Notes: generated by a model from the letters alone, not told the origin. A DNA stretch of 64,000 nt from Alcanivorax sp. 24 (GCF_004360225.1 NZ_SNUA01000002.1:186001-250000), one strand, 5' to 3'; shown: positions 9,245 through 17,125, numbered from the stretch's first letter. Made by a program: numbers and translations.

Positions 9245-9267
9245 AAGACTCTCTTCTTGAGTTTTTT
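9245..9267 (+). terminator. Intrinsic terminator after vsr
   Basis: AAGACTC (9245-9251) pairs with GAGTTTT (9259-9265), one G-T pair included, around a 7-base loop. The right arm merges into a run of six T (9262-9267). It begins about 20 bases after the vsr stop. The methyltransferase stop at 9279 is convergent. Confidence 0.6.
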
Positions 9268-9278
9268 AAACATGCCTT

Positions 9279-10262
9279 TTAGCAGGCCAATCCCATTTCT
9301 TGGCTTTCAACTAACGTTATTTTTTTGAAAATCATTTCCATAACAGGGGAGCAAACCCCATTTCCGCATAGCTTGACTTTATCTCGTCTGCTTCCGTGCG
9401 GTAGCTTATGATTGGAGCCTGCTCCCATGGCCTTAAGTAGTTCGGGCGGTTGCAGCATTCGTAGATAGGGCGTGTCCCCCCTCCAAGTCACAAGGCCAAA
9501 GCGATCCAAAGTAGTCACTGTGCGAAGGGGAGAATCAAGTGATTGCCATCCACCCGCATAATCAGAACCATAATAGACTATGATAAAGTCCTTTTTTCTT
9601 CCGATCTCGCTTATGGCCCTTTCGGCTCGTTCGATGGTGGCTTTGGCTCTATTTGAAGTGTAGAGCGGCCGGCTTTGATATTTGCCGGACCAGTCGATAA
9701 TAGATCGGGCGGTTTTGGAGGCCCTTTTGTGTAGAGAAATTAGGCCTTCCTGGGTAATAACAGAGCCTTTTCGGTCGCAGACCAAGAACATGCGTCTCCT
9801 GGATTGGGGTGCACCGAAGTCAGCCGCATTTAGAAACAGGTCATTAACGGTATAGCCATATGATTCGATGGAGCTTACTAATTCGTTATGACGCCCCCAC
9901 TTTTTCATACGGTTGACGTTTTCCACGATGAGCCAGCGTGGCTCCATCGCCTCGATCCAGGGGATGATGCCAATGGCGGTTTCCTTGCTTCGCTCGCACC
10001 CAGGTTTTGCTCCGCGCGCGATCGAGTGAGAAGTGCATTCAGGGGACGTTAGCAAGACATCAGGGTGGTGTTTTTTGGCCATTGCCCACGGGTCTAATGC
10101 CTCGATCGGGGAGCAAATCACCTCCGCTTCGGGGAAGTTGCTTTTATAAGTATCTGTTGCGATATTCCAAGCATCGACCGCCAGAATGGGTTTGGCACCA
10201 GCCGCTACCGCCCCCCGGCCACCTAAGCCCCCGCCACAGAACAGATCTACAAACGTAATCAT
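9279..10262 (-). CDS. DNA (cytosine-5) methyltransferase
   Basis: A C5-methyltransferase of about 327 residues from the ATG at 10262, which has a GGAAGGA ribosome site; an ATG at 10364 in the same frame would add 34 residues unlike the family start. Motif I is FVDLFCGGGLGG (about 4-15), motif VI ENV (about 114-116), motif VIII QSRRRMF (about 153-159), and motif X GNGVCSP lies near residue 305. The catalytic cysteine (about 76) sits in TSPECTSHS, so the residue before it is Glu, not the Pro of the usual PCQ motif. It probably methylates a recognition site to protect host DNA and makes the Vsr gene useful. Target sequence unknown. Confidence 0.92.
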   Translation of the reverse strand: MITFVDLFCGGGLGGRGAVAAGAKPILAVDAWNIATDTYKSNFPEAEVICSPIEALDPWAMAKKHHPDVLLTSPECTSHSIARGAKPGCERSKETAIGIIPWIEAMEPRWLIVENVNRMKKWGRHNELVSSIESYGYTVNDLFLNAADFGAPQSRRRMFLVCDRKGSVITQEGLISLHKRASKTARSIIDWSGKYQSRPLYTSNRAKATIERAERAISEIGRKKDFIIVYYGSDYAGGWQSLDSPLRTVTTLDRFGLVTWRGDTPYLRMLQPPELLKAMGAGSNHKLPHGSRRDKVKLCGNGVCSPVMEMIFKKITLVESQEMGLAC

Positions 10263-10385
10263 ATTTCCTTCCATTAAAGTCAGCGCCGATAGTACCAGGT
10301 TTGTGGGCGACTCGTCTTCTTCGCAGTTAAATAGGCGTCGGAAGTGAGCACTTACATTGTGCACGGTAGTGTCTACCCAGTCGGT

Positions 10386-10532
10386 CTATGCCGCTTTTAA
10401 CAGAGCTGCTTTGATCGCTTGGGCTCCCTTCCGATAACAAACCACCGCAAGCAGCTCAGAATCAACCCAAACGCCCCAGTACCGGCTCCCACGATAGTGC
10501 CCGATCTCAATGTTCGGCTTGCGCTTTTTCAT
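10386..10532 (-). CDS. Small 48-residue protein upstream of the methyltransferase gene
   Basis: A short ORF starts at an ATG (10532-10530) preceded by a perfect GGAGGAAAT ribosome site and ends at TAG (10388-10386). The protein begins MKKRKPNIEIGHYRGSRYWG and continues with a VWVD and AVVCYRKG stretch. It is basic, with no membrane segment. The ideal Shine-Dalgarno, good codon use and position, first in the leftward direction from the shared control region with the methyltransferase next, argue that it is real. It faces away from the controller gene. Function unknown; a small regulator or DNA-binding accessory protein is possible. Confidence 0.75.
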   Translation of the reverse strand: MKKRKPNIEIGHYRGSRYWGVWVDSELLAVVCYRKGAQAIKAALLKAA

Positions 10533-10597
10533 GATTTCCTCCATGAGTTTGAATGATACGTAAAGTCATCATAGATCAGAGTGGCCGGATATGCTAC

Positions 10598-10628
10598 TTA
10601 TAGTGTGTAGATTTATAGTCATCTATAA
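10598..10628. promoter_or_regulatory. Dual operator (C-box-like) of the controller gene
   Basis: The right site is a perfect inverted repeat, TTATAG-TCAT-CTATAA (10613-10628). The left site starts exactly 15 bases earlier with TTATAG-TGTG-TAGATT (10598-10613) and is conserved only in its first half. Two adjacent imperfect and perfect dyads just before a small HTH gene are the layout of restriction-modification controller (C) protein operators. The site lies between the divergent controller and 48-residue ORF, so it could control both, and the methyltransferase. Confidence 0.65.
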
Positions 10629-10642
10629 GAACAATTTGAAAT

Positions 10643-10873
10643 ATGACTACTCACATTGATGACGCACAGAAAAAGCTGGGTTCCGTGATCCGGGAGCGGA
10701 GACGGGTTGCCGGTATTTCCCAGGAGGCCTTCGCCACCGAGGTCGGGATTCATCGCACCTACATCGGCGCGGTGGAGCGGGGAGAGCGCAACGTCTCCCT
10801 GGCGAACATCCTGCGTATCGCCAGGGCGTTGAATGTCTCCGCCGCCCAGTTGTTCAATGAGGCGGGCCTTTAG
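10643..10873 (+). CDS. XRE/Cro-type HTH regulator, controller (C) protein-like
   Basis: A 76-residue protein that is almost wholly one HTH_3 domain: [20 protein letters not shown] (about 24-43) is the helix-turn-helix, followed by [18 protein letters not shown]. Size and the HRTYI...ERGxRNVSL pattern resemble controller proteins of type II restriction-modification systems, which time methyltransferase and nuclease expression. The dual operator lies 15 bases before its ATG, so autoregulation is likely. It is the last gene of the AT-richer island; lldD begins 64 bases later in high-GC DNA. A generic phage-type repressor is the alternative. Confidence 0.88.
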   Translation: MTTHIDDAQKKLGSVIRERRRVAGISQEAFATEVGIHRTYIGAVERGERNVSLANILRIARALNVSAAQLFNEAGL

Positions 10874-10937
10874 TTCGTATGCAATTCAAAGACTTTCTCT
10901 CCAAGCTTTCCGGCCGCCAACCCACCAGGAGACAACC

Positions 10938-12080
10938 ATGATCATCTCCTCCACCCACGATTACCGCCTCGCCGCCAAACGCCGCCTGCCGCCGTTCCTG
11001 TTCCACTACATCGACGGGGGCGCGTACGACGAGCACACCCTGGCGCGCAATGTGGCGGATCTGCGCGATCTGGCGTTGCGGCAGCGGGTGTTGAAGGAAG
11101 TGGGGGAGGTGGATCTGTCGGCGCGGCTGTTCGGGGAGGCGGTGAGCCTGCCGGTGGCGTTGGCGCCGGTGGGGCTCACCGGTATGTATGCGCGGCGGGG
11201 CGAGGTGCAGGCGGCGCGGGCGGCGGCGTCGCGGGGCGTGCCGTTTACGTTGTCGTCGGTGTCGGTGTGTCCCATCGAGGAGGTGCGGCCGGCGATGACG
11301 CGGCCGATGTGGTTTCAGCTGTATGTGCTGCGCGACCGCGGGTTCATGAAGAACGCGTTGGAGCGGGCCTGGGCGGCGGGGGTGCGGACTCTGGTGTTCA
11401 CGGTGGATATGCCGGTGCCGGGGGCGCGTTATCGCGATCGGCATTCGGGGATGTCCGGGCCGTTCGCGGCCTGGTGGCGCATGCTGCAGGCGGTGACGCA
11501 CCCGCGCTGGGCGTGGGACGTGGGCCTGCGCGGGCGGCCGCACGATCTGGGCAATGTGTCGGCCTATCTGGGCTATCGCATTAACCTGGAGGATTGCATC
11601 GGCTGGCTGGGCGAGAACTTCGATCCGTCCATCGGCTGGCGGGATCTGGAATGGATTCGTGAGTTCTGGAAGGGCTCGATGGTGCTCAAGGGCATTCTCG
11701 ACCCGGAGGACGCCCGCGAGGCGGTGCGGTTCGGCGCGGACGGCATCGTCGTCTCCAACCACGGCGGGCGCCAGCTCGATGGCGTGCTCTCCTCTGCCCG
11801 GGCGCTGCCGGCCATCGCCGACGCGGTGCAGGGCGACCTGACGATCCTGGCGGATTCCGGCGTCCGCTCCGGCCTGGACGTGGTCCGCCTGCTCGCCCAG
11901 GGCGCGGACGGCGTGCTGCTGGGCCGCGCCTTCGTCTACGCCCTCGCCGCCGCCGGCGAGCAGGGCGTGGCCCATGTGCTGGACCTGATCGCCAGCGAGA
12001 TGAAGGTGGCGATGACGCTCACCGGGGCGCGGGCGGTTGGGGAGATTTCGAGGGAGAGTCTGGTGCGAGCTGGCGATTGA
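10938..12080 (+). CDS. lldD: FMN-dependent L-lactate dehydrogenase LldD
   Basis: A 380-residue alpha-hydroxy-acid oxidase closely matching E. coli LldD from the first residues ([18 protein letters not shown]) to the active site [20 protein letters not shown], with the catalytic His in NHGG. It oxidises L-lactate to pyruvate and passes electrons to the respiratory quinone pool at the inner membrane. The start at 10938 has an AGGAGAC ribosome site; the frame is open upstream but without homology. The C terminus is about 15 residues shorter than in E. coli. There is no lldP permease or lldR regulator beside it; it sits alone at the edge of the defence island and convergent with hipA. Confidence 0.96.
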   Translation: MIISSTHDYRLAAKRRLPPFLFHYIDGGAYDEHTLARNVADLRDLALRQRVLKEVGEVDLSARLFGEAVSLPVALAPVGLTGMYARRGEVQAARAAASRGVPFTLSSVSVCPIEEVRPAMTRPMWFQLYVLRDRGFMKNALERAWAAGVRTLVFTVDMPVPGARYRDRHSGMSGPFAAWWRMLQAVTHPRWAWDVGLRGRPHDLGNVSAYLGYRINLEDCIGWLGENFDPSIGWRDLEWIREFWKGSMVLKGILDPEDAREAVRFGADGIVVSNHGGRQLDGVLSSARALPAIADAVQGDLTILADSGVRSGLDVVRLLAQGADGVLLGRAFVYALAAAGEQGVAHVLDLIASEMKVAMTLTGARAVGEISRESLVRAGD

Positions 12081-12098
12081 ATTCTGGTGCCGTGGCGC

Positions 12099-13361
12099 CT
12101 AATCCAAAATCGAAGGCGACAGGATCGTCGCCTTCGCCAGGTACTCGATATCCCCGGCTTCCATCCCCACCGCTGAAAACAGCGCCTTCCAGTGGGTCTC
12201 CACCACCTGCTTCATAGCGTCGACGCATTCGGTGGCTTCCCGTTCGTTCAGACCAAACCGCTCCGCCTGGCTGAGGGCGTTGTGGAGCGTGGCGGCGCGG
12301 CCCTGGTGGCCGACGGTCATGGCCAGGTCCGCCGAGTAGCCCAGCCGGGGCTGGGGGCAGATGTCGTAGCCGGGGGTGAGGTCGAGGGCGGTGCCGTCCC
12401 AGAAGCAGGCGTGGTTGCGGGCGTGGTCGTCGGTGTTGCCGATCAGTATGTTGAAGACCATGCGCCGGAACAGCTCCCGGCCGTCCCGTTCGAAGTCCCG
12501 GGCGTATTGGCGCAGCACGTCGGCTAGTTCCAGGTAGCTGGCTTCGCCGCTGCGGACGGCGTATTCGTCCAGGTCCAGCAGGGTCATGGCGCTGAGCATG
12601 TGGCGGCGGGTCGGGTGGCCGGCCGCGTTGGTGTCGCGGTCGAAGCGGCGGACCAGCAGCACGTCCTTGCCGGAGACTTCCGGCACCCGGGTGTCCGCCA
12701 CGTTCAGGCCGGCTTTGGCGGCGAGCCGCATGGCGCCGCTTTCCGCGGCGATCATGTTGAGGGTGTCCCGGCTGGAGCTGAATTTGGCGACCAGCCAGGA
12801 CTTGCCGCGCCGGAACAGCACCTTGGGCCGGGCGCCGCCGATGCTGGTGCCGTGGTTCAGGGCGGCGTCCAGGTCGTCATCCAGTTCCTGGCCGCGTTCC
12901 ATTAGTTCCGCCGCTTCCAGGGCGTCCGCCAGCGGGCGGATCGGCTTGGCGCGGGGCGCGTAGGCGTCCGGTCGGTCGGTGGCGTCCAGGGCGCCAATGC
13001 GATCGGCGCCGGCGCCGAGCAGGTAATCAATCTCCCCGAGTTCGCCTTCGAGGCGGTAAGGGGCCTCGCCGGTGGGGTCTAGGGTTTTCGCGATTTCCCG
13101 CTGGATGATGCGCCGGCCCCAGGCGTCCGGCGCCGCGTCGCGCACGGCGCCGCTAAGCTCGTGGTCGAGGACGTAGGGCTCGCCGGTGAGCTCGCCCAGG
13201 GGGCGGCCGGGGATCGAGAGCGGGATGGCATCCGGCCGGGCCAGGTAGCTTTTGCCGTAGCGGAACACGTATTCGGCGCCGTCCCAGGCGACCACGCCGC
13301 ACACCACCGGTTCCGCCTGCCCCGGTGGAAAGCGCCAGAGGTAGGCGCGATCAGAAATCAT
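12099..13361 (-). CDS. hipA: HipA-type serine/threonine kinase toxin
   Basis: A HipA-like kinase of about 420 residues from the ATG at 13361, which overlaps the end of the antitoxin gene by 11 bases. It has an N-terminal HipA subdomain (GVVAWDGAEYVFRYGKSYLA), the phosphate loop GTSIGGARPKVLF, the ATP-lysine strand WLVAKFSS, the catalytic loop IGNTDDHARNH and the metal-binding LTPGYDICP. All key kinase residues look intact, so it is probably active. E. coli HipA phosphorylates GltX and causes growth arrest; the target here is unknown. Composition is high-GC, like the chromosome, so it is not clearly part of the defence island. Confidence 0.93.
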   Translation of the reverse strand: MISDRAYLWRFPPGQAEPVVCGVVAWDGAEYVFRYGKSYLARPDAIPLSIPGRPLGELTGEPYVLDHELSGAVRDAAPDAWGRRIIQREIAKTLDPTGEAPYRLEGELGEIDYLLGAGADRIGALDATDRPDAYAPRAKPIRPLADALEAAELMERGQELDDDLDAALNHGTSIGGARPKVLFRRGKSWLVAKFSSSRDTLNMIAAESGAMRLAAKAGLNVADTRVPEVSGKDVLLVRRFDRDTNAAGHPTRRHMLSAMTLLDLDEYAVRSGEASYLELADVLRQYARDFERDGRELFRRMVFNILIGNTDDHARNHACFWDGTALDLTPGYDICPQPRLGYSADLAMTVGHQGRAATLHNALSQAERFGLNEREATECVDAMKQVVETHWKALFSAVGMEAGDIEYLAKATILSPSILD

Positions 13362-13716
13362 TGTCGACGTCCTGGGGTCGGAATCGGCGCCGGCTGGTGG
13401 GGCGGCGCGCGCCGGCGCGGTTCTCGGCGACCCGGTAATACCCTTTTGGGGTGGGCTGGCCCGGTTCGGGCAGGGTCGCCAGCAGGGGCAGGTCAAGCAG
13501 CCACAGGGCCGCCACCACCAGGCCGACGTCGACCTTCGGGTCGCCTTTTTCCAGGGCGCTCACGTGCCGCCGGTCCACCTTGCCCAGGCGCGCGCCCAGG
13601 TCGGTCTGGGACCAGCCGCGCGCCTTGCGGGCCTCGGCGATCAGGGCGCCGGTGTCGCGCAGGGCATCGAGAATCTGGGCCTTTTGATAAACGGGAGAAT
13701 CGACTGTCCGGGGCAT
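13351..13716 (-). CDS. hipB: HipB-like HTH antitoxin
   Basis: A 121-residue protein from the ATG at 13716; a TTG at 13737 in frame would add 7 residues. The core is an XRE helix-turn-helix: ARGWSQTDLGARLGKVDRRH, then VSALEKGDPKVDVGLVVAAL. The basic C-terminal tail (GARRPTSRRRFRPQDVD) is longer than in E. coli HipB. It is the first gene of the hipBA operon and overlaps hipA, as is usual for toxin-antitoxin pairs. It should bind the inverted repeats just upstream and, with HipA, repress its own operon. Confidence 0.9.
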   Translation of the reverse strand: MPRTVDSPVYQKAQILDALRDTGALIAEARKARGWSQTDLGARLGKVDRRHVSALEKGDPKVDVGLVVAALWLLDLPLLATLPEPGQPTPKGYYRVAENRAGARRPTSRRRFRPQDVDNDF

Positions 13717-13728
13717 TTTGATCACTAA

Positions 13729-13757
13729 AACGTACAAAGTGGCGTTAAATGTACGTT
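13729..13757. promoter_or_regulatory. Inverted-repeat operator of hipBA
   Basis: AACGTACA (13729-13736) and TGTACGTT (13750-13757) are perfect 8-base arms separated by 13 bases, immediately upstream of the hipB ATG. A further TGTAC-centred palindrome, ATGTACAT, lies at 13811-13818. The position suggests HipB autoregulation. Confidence 0.6.
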
Positions 13758-13782
13758 ATGGCGTTCCTTGTGATTCGTCAAG

Positions 13783-13829
13783 AACATCTCTATGCCTTAT
13801 GTGCTCATAAATGTACATAAAGAGATGTT
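13783..13829. repeat. Bulged inverted repeat in the hipBA upstream region
   Basis: AACATCTCT (13783-13791) pairs with AGAGATGTT (13821-13829), and inside it TTATGT (13797-13802) pairs with ACATAA (13815-13820). It lies between the stop of the repeat protein gene and the hipB start, without a T run. It may be a second control element or a processing hairpin. Confidence 0.45.
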
Positions 13830-13871
13830 TTGTGCGTTTTACCGATCAAGGTGCTTGAGTTGACCCCGGAC

Positions 13872-15503
13872 TCAGATGGCCCACAAGTCCGGTGATTCCA
13901 CTTCCATCCGCAGCCGATCCTTACTGAACGTCCGCTTCAGCAACCCACCCAGGCCGGGCTTGGGAATTTCGCTCAGCAGCCGCCGGACTTCGTCGGGCAG
14001 CGGGTCGGGCAGGTCGAGTTGGCCCTCGGCGGTTACCTCCAGCAGCCAGTGGCCGTGGTCGCGGGCGGCGTCCCAATTGCCTTGGGCGCTGAGCAGGGTC
14101 ATGTGCAGTACGGAGAGGTACGGGTCGAACACTTGGGGCAGCACGGTGTTGCTGACCTCGAGCGCGGCGCGCGGATCGGGCGTGCCGAACCAGCCTTCGT
14201 CCAGGCCGCGGGCCAGGGCGTATTTACAGGCAGTGAAGTCGACGGGGACGTCGCTGAGCAGGGCTTTGGCTTCGGCCTGCTCGCCTTGGGTCAGGAGAGC
14301 CCGGGCCAGGGGCAGGGCGCCGAAGCCGTTGCCTTCGGCGATGGCGGTGCGGCACAGGGCCAGGGCCTGCTCGGAGTGCGGGTCGTCTTCCAGTTGGAGT
14401 TCGGCCAGGTTGAGTTTGCCGTCCGGCCCCTTTTCGGCGGCAAAGCGGAACCAGCGCTCCGCCGCCGCGCGGTCTTGTGGAAAGCCACGCCGGCCTCGGG
14501 CCAGGCACCGCCCCAGCCAGTTGGCCGCTTCCAGGCCCTCCGGGCCGGGCCGTTCCGCCAGGCGGCTCAGCACGGCGGTGGCCCGCTCGATGTCGCCGGC
14601 GTTGACCCAGGCCAGGCCGAGGTCGAACTGATGTGTGGAGTCGTCCGGGGCGGCGTCCACGGCGGCCTGCCAGCCTTCGGCGATTTCCAGGGCGGGGGCG
14701 TCCAGGGAGGCCAGGATTTGTGCTTCCAACACCAGCAGGGCGGCGCGCATGCGCCCAGGCGGGCAGTCTTCCAGGCCGGCGCGCAAGTGCCCGCGGGCGG
14801 TGACCAGGTCGCCGTCAATGGTGGCGGCGCGGTTGGCGCGCCACCACCAGTACTCGGCGGTGAGGATCTGGTGTAGCTCGGGGGCGGTGATGGCGTGTTC
14901 GGCCAGCCTGACCACTTCGCCCATGTGCGCCAGGCTGCCGCCCCAGCGGGCTTCGCTGCGGGCCAGGGCGGTGGACCAGGCGGGTAGCCAGTTCGGGTCG
15001 GCCTCGGCCAGCTGCGCCAGTAGTTGTTGGTGTTCCTCTTCGGATACGCCCAGGATCGTGGCGGCCTGGCCGAGGGCGGCCAGCGCCGGGCCGGGCTGCG
15101 CGCCCAGCTCCAGGGCGCGGGTCAGCGGTGCACGGGCGCGGTTCAGCGATGTCACCACCTGCTCCCATTGGGCGTCGGTGAGCTGGTCGGCGGTCTCTTC
15201 GCCCCGGGCGTCGATGCCGGCGTAGGTGTCCGCCATGCCTTGGGCGAGCCTGGGCCAGGGGTTGTCGGGTTCCGTCTCCGCCCAGGTATCGAGGGTGTCG
15301 CGCGGCGCGCGGAGGATGGCATGCAGCGTGCCTTCCAGTTGCAGCAGCGTGTGCAGGGAGGGCGCGCGGCGGTAGTCCGCGGCGGTGCGCTTCAGGCGCT
15401 CGGTGAGCGCCGGCCATTCGCCACTCAGGGCGGCGGCGGTGATGGCGGGGTAGGCCTCGGGGGTGGCGACGTCGGTGATGGACAGAATCGGATGGTCGGA
15501 CAT
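13872..15503 (-). CDS. Large tetratricopeptide/Sel1-like repeat protein
   Basis: A soluble helical protein of about 543 residues from the ATG at 15503; an ATG at 15557 would add 18 residues, and neither has a strong ribosome site. The second half has repeat-like pieces typical of Sel1/TPR solenoids: NWLGRCLARGRRGFPQDRAA followed by AERWFRFAAEKG, then ALALCRTAIAEGNGFGALPL. It contains no signal peptide and no catalytic motif. Such proteins are scaffolds for protein-protein contacts. It is rich in Ala and Leu, very GC-rich, and stands alone. Function unknown. Confidence 0.85.
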   Translation of the reverse strand: MSDHPILSITDVATPEAYPAITAAALSGEWPALTERLKRTAADYRRAPSLHTLLQLEGTLHAILRAPRDTLDTWAETEPDNPWPRLAQGMADTYAGIDARGEETADQLTDAQWEQVVTSLNRARAPLTRALELGAQPGPALAALGQAATILGVSEEEHQQLLAQLAEADPNWLPAWSTALARSEARWGGSLAHMGEVVRLAEHAITAPELHQILTAEYWWWRANRAATIDGDLVTARGHLRAGLEDCPPGRMRAALLVLEAQILASLDAPALEIAEGWQAAVDAAPDDSTHQFDLGLAWVNAGDIERATAVLSRLAERPGPEGLEAANWLGRCLARGRRGFPQDRAAAERWFRFAAEKGPDGKLNLAELQLEDDPHSEQALALCRTAIAEGNGFGALPLARALLTQGEQAEAKALLSDVPVDFTACKYALARGLDEGWFGTPDPRAALEVSNTVLPQVFDPYLSVLHMTLLSAQGNWDAARDHGHWLLEVTAEGQLDLPDPLPDEVRRLLSEIPKPGLGGLLKRTFSKDRLRMEVESPDLWAI

Positions 15504-15866
15504 GAAAATGAAACTCTTGGCCGGTGCGAGCCCTGAATCTTGAGGCGTGGACGCCATAACGCAACCCTACACGGCATCCGGACGCGCTTTGAATGGGAGC
15601 TGCGTCTCACGCTGGACCGGGCGCGCCGGATATCGCTGGTTTGGGAGCAGGCAAAAAGCAAAACCGGGTTCGGGCACATGGTTGGGTTGTGGCATCGTGT
15701 TATCGATTCTGTTTCTGTACGATTCGGATGCCCACTTGCAAGGACGCTCGCCGTCCGTATTGGGAGAGGACTGATCCGACCGCCTGGCTATCCTTGACCA
15801 TCAGAGGTCATGGACACAGGGGCGCGGTTTCGTTCCTGTGTGCAGCCTGAGCGTAGGGAAACCACG
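15504..15866. other. Intergenic stretch, nothing recognised
   Basis: About 360 bases between divergent genes. I see no RNA gene, repeat or supported ORF; it presumably contains promoters for the repeat protein and the acetyltransferase. Confidence 0.5.
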
Positions 15867-16397
15867 ATGATTGACGAGCGATTGTTGTGTCGGGATGAGG
15901 TCGGCCTGGTCTGGGGGATCGACCGCAGAGAGGTGATCGAAGAGATCTATGCCCTCAAGGGCGGCGAACTGGTGCTTCGTCCCGAGTTCTACGACATGAG
16001 CGGTTGGCCAGAGGGCGAGGCCGAGCACTTCACGCCGATCCTGCTCGATTGTTTTGACCGTGGTGGTTGGTTCCTTGGACTGTTCGACCAGGGCCGCCTG
16101 ATCGGCGCGGTGGTGCTCGATTCGTGCCGCTTTGGCCCGGCGGGCGAATGGCTGCAACTGACGTTCCTCCACCTCAGCCACGCTTATCGCCGCCGTGGTC
16201 TCGGCGCCCATCTGTTCCGTCTTGCCGTCGCCCGGGCCCGGCGGGTGGAGGCTGGTGCGCTCTACGTTTCAGCGACGCCGTCACGTAATACCGTGGACTT
16301 TTACATGAGACTGGGCTGCCGGTTATGCGAGCAGCCGGATGAAGCCTTGTATCAGCGGGAGCCGGACGATATTCATCTGCTCCATGCCCTCACGTGA
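15867..16397 (+). CDS. GNAT-family N-acetyltransferase
   Basis: A 176-residue single-domain acetyltransferase. The acetyl-CoA pyrophosphate-binding loop is visible as YRRRGLGAHLFRLAVARAR (R/Q-x-x-G-x-G/A pattern), preceded by the strand WLQLTFLHLSHAY and followed by ALYVSATPSRNTVDFYMRLG, the usual C-terminal GNAT segment. The start is the ATG at 15867, with an imperfect ribosome site. Substrate unknown. It is monocistronic. Confidence 0.88.
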   Translation: MIDERLLCRDEVGLVWGIDRREVIEEIYALKGGELVLRPEFYDMSGWPEGEAEHFTPILLDCFDRGGWFLGLFDQGRLIGAVVLDSCRFGPAGEWLQLTFLHLSHAYRRRGLGAHLFRLAVARARRVEAGALYVSATPSRNTVDFYMRLGCRLCEQPDEALYQREPDDIHLLHALT

Positions 16398-16732
16398 ACG
16401 CTTGGGGTGGAATGGAGAGAGGCAATCAACGTCACGAGCAAAGCCTATCGTTCGGCACTGGCCTGTGGTTGGCGGCGCGGCGATGCGAAAAGGCGGGTTG
16501 CCGCCGGATCATGGGCGGGTGAATATAACGCTTCGCCGTGCCTTCCTGGCCTATCCGGCCTTCAGTCCCAAGCCAATACGGGAGGGCCGCCACTGGCGTG
16601 ATCCGGCGTGATGCCGGGAAGGTTTGGCAGGTGGGCGGGCGGCGATAAAAGAGGCCTGGAGCGATACGGGCCCTGTTTGCTGAAGGGCTGGGTGAATAAG
16701 ACATAACGACAAACCGTAGAAGGAGAGCAACC
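16398..16732. other. Intergenic stretch, nothing recognised
   Basis: About 335 high-GC bases between the acetyltransferase and a VOC gene. I see no supported ORF, terminator or repeat; the promoter for the VOC gene should lie near its right end. Confidence 0.5.
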
Positions 16733-17125
16733 ATGTTCAACCACATCATGATCGGTTCCAACGACATCGAGCGTTCCAAGAGCTTCTATGACGCGGTGCT
16801 CGGTGTACTCGGCGCGCGCGAGCCGTTTCGCAACGTGGCGCCTTCCGGCCACGTCCGGCTGTTCTATATCCACGATGGCAGCACCTTTGCCATCAGTGAA
16901 CCGATCAACGACGAAGAGGCGACCTGCGCCAACGGCGGCACCATCGGCTTCAAGTGCGATTCGCCCGAGCAGGTAAAGGAATTCTATGATGTGGCGGTGG
17001 CTCAGGGCGGCAAGCCGATCGAGGATCCGCCGGGCCTGCGTGAAGGCAGCATGGGCGCCATGCATCTGGCTTATGTCCGCGATCCCGACGGCAACAAGCT
17101 CTGCGCGATTCATCGGGTCCAGTAA
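16733..17125 (+). CDS. VOC (glyoxalase/bleomycin-resistance) family protein
   Basis: A 130-residue single-VOC protein: MFNHIMIGSNDIERSKSFYD is the first beta-alpha unit with the metal-type His, and YVRDPDGNKLCAIHRV is the last, the DPDGN being typical. AGGAGAG precedes the ATG. Members include glyoxalase-like enzymes and resistance proteins that bind a divalent metal in a paired fold, usually as dimers. The substrate cannot be told from sequence. It stands alone, followed by map in the same direction after about 195 bases. Confidence 0.9.
   Translation: MFNHIMIGSNDIERSKSFYDAVLGVLGAREPFRNVAPSGHVRLFYIHDGSTFAISEPINDEEATCANGGTIGFKCDSPEQVKEFYDVAVAQGGKPIEDPPGLREGSMGAMHLAYVRDPDGNKLCAIHRVQ

Noticed and set aside
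10263-10364. Extended N terminus of the methyltransferase from the ATG at 10364
   Set aside because: The extra 34 residues do not resemble C5-methyltransferases, whereas the ATG at 10262 has a good ribosome site and begins right before motif I.
10854-11975. Long open frame antisense to lldD (373 codons)
   Set aside because: It is rich in Arg, His and Pro with no homology; a by-product of high GC codon use in lldD.
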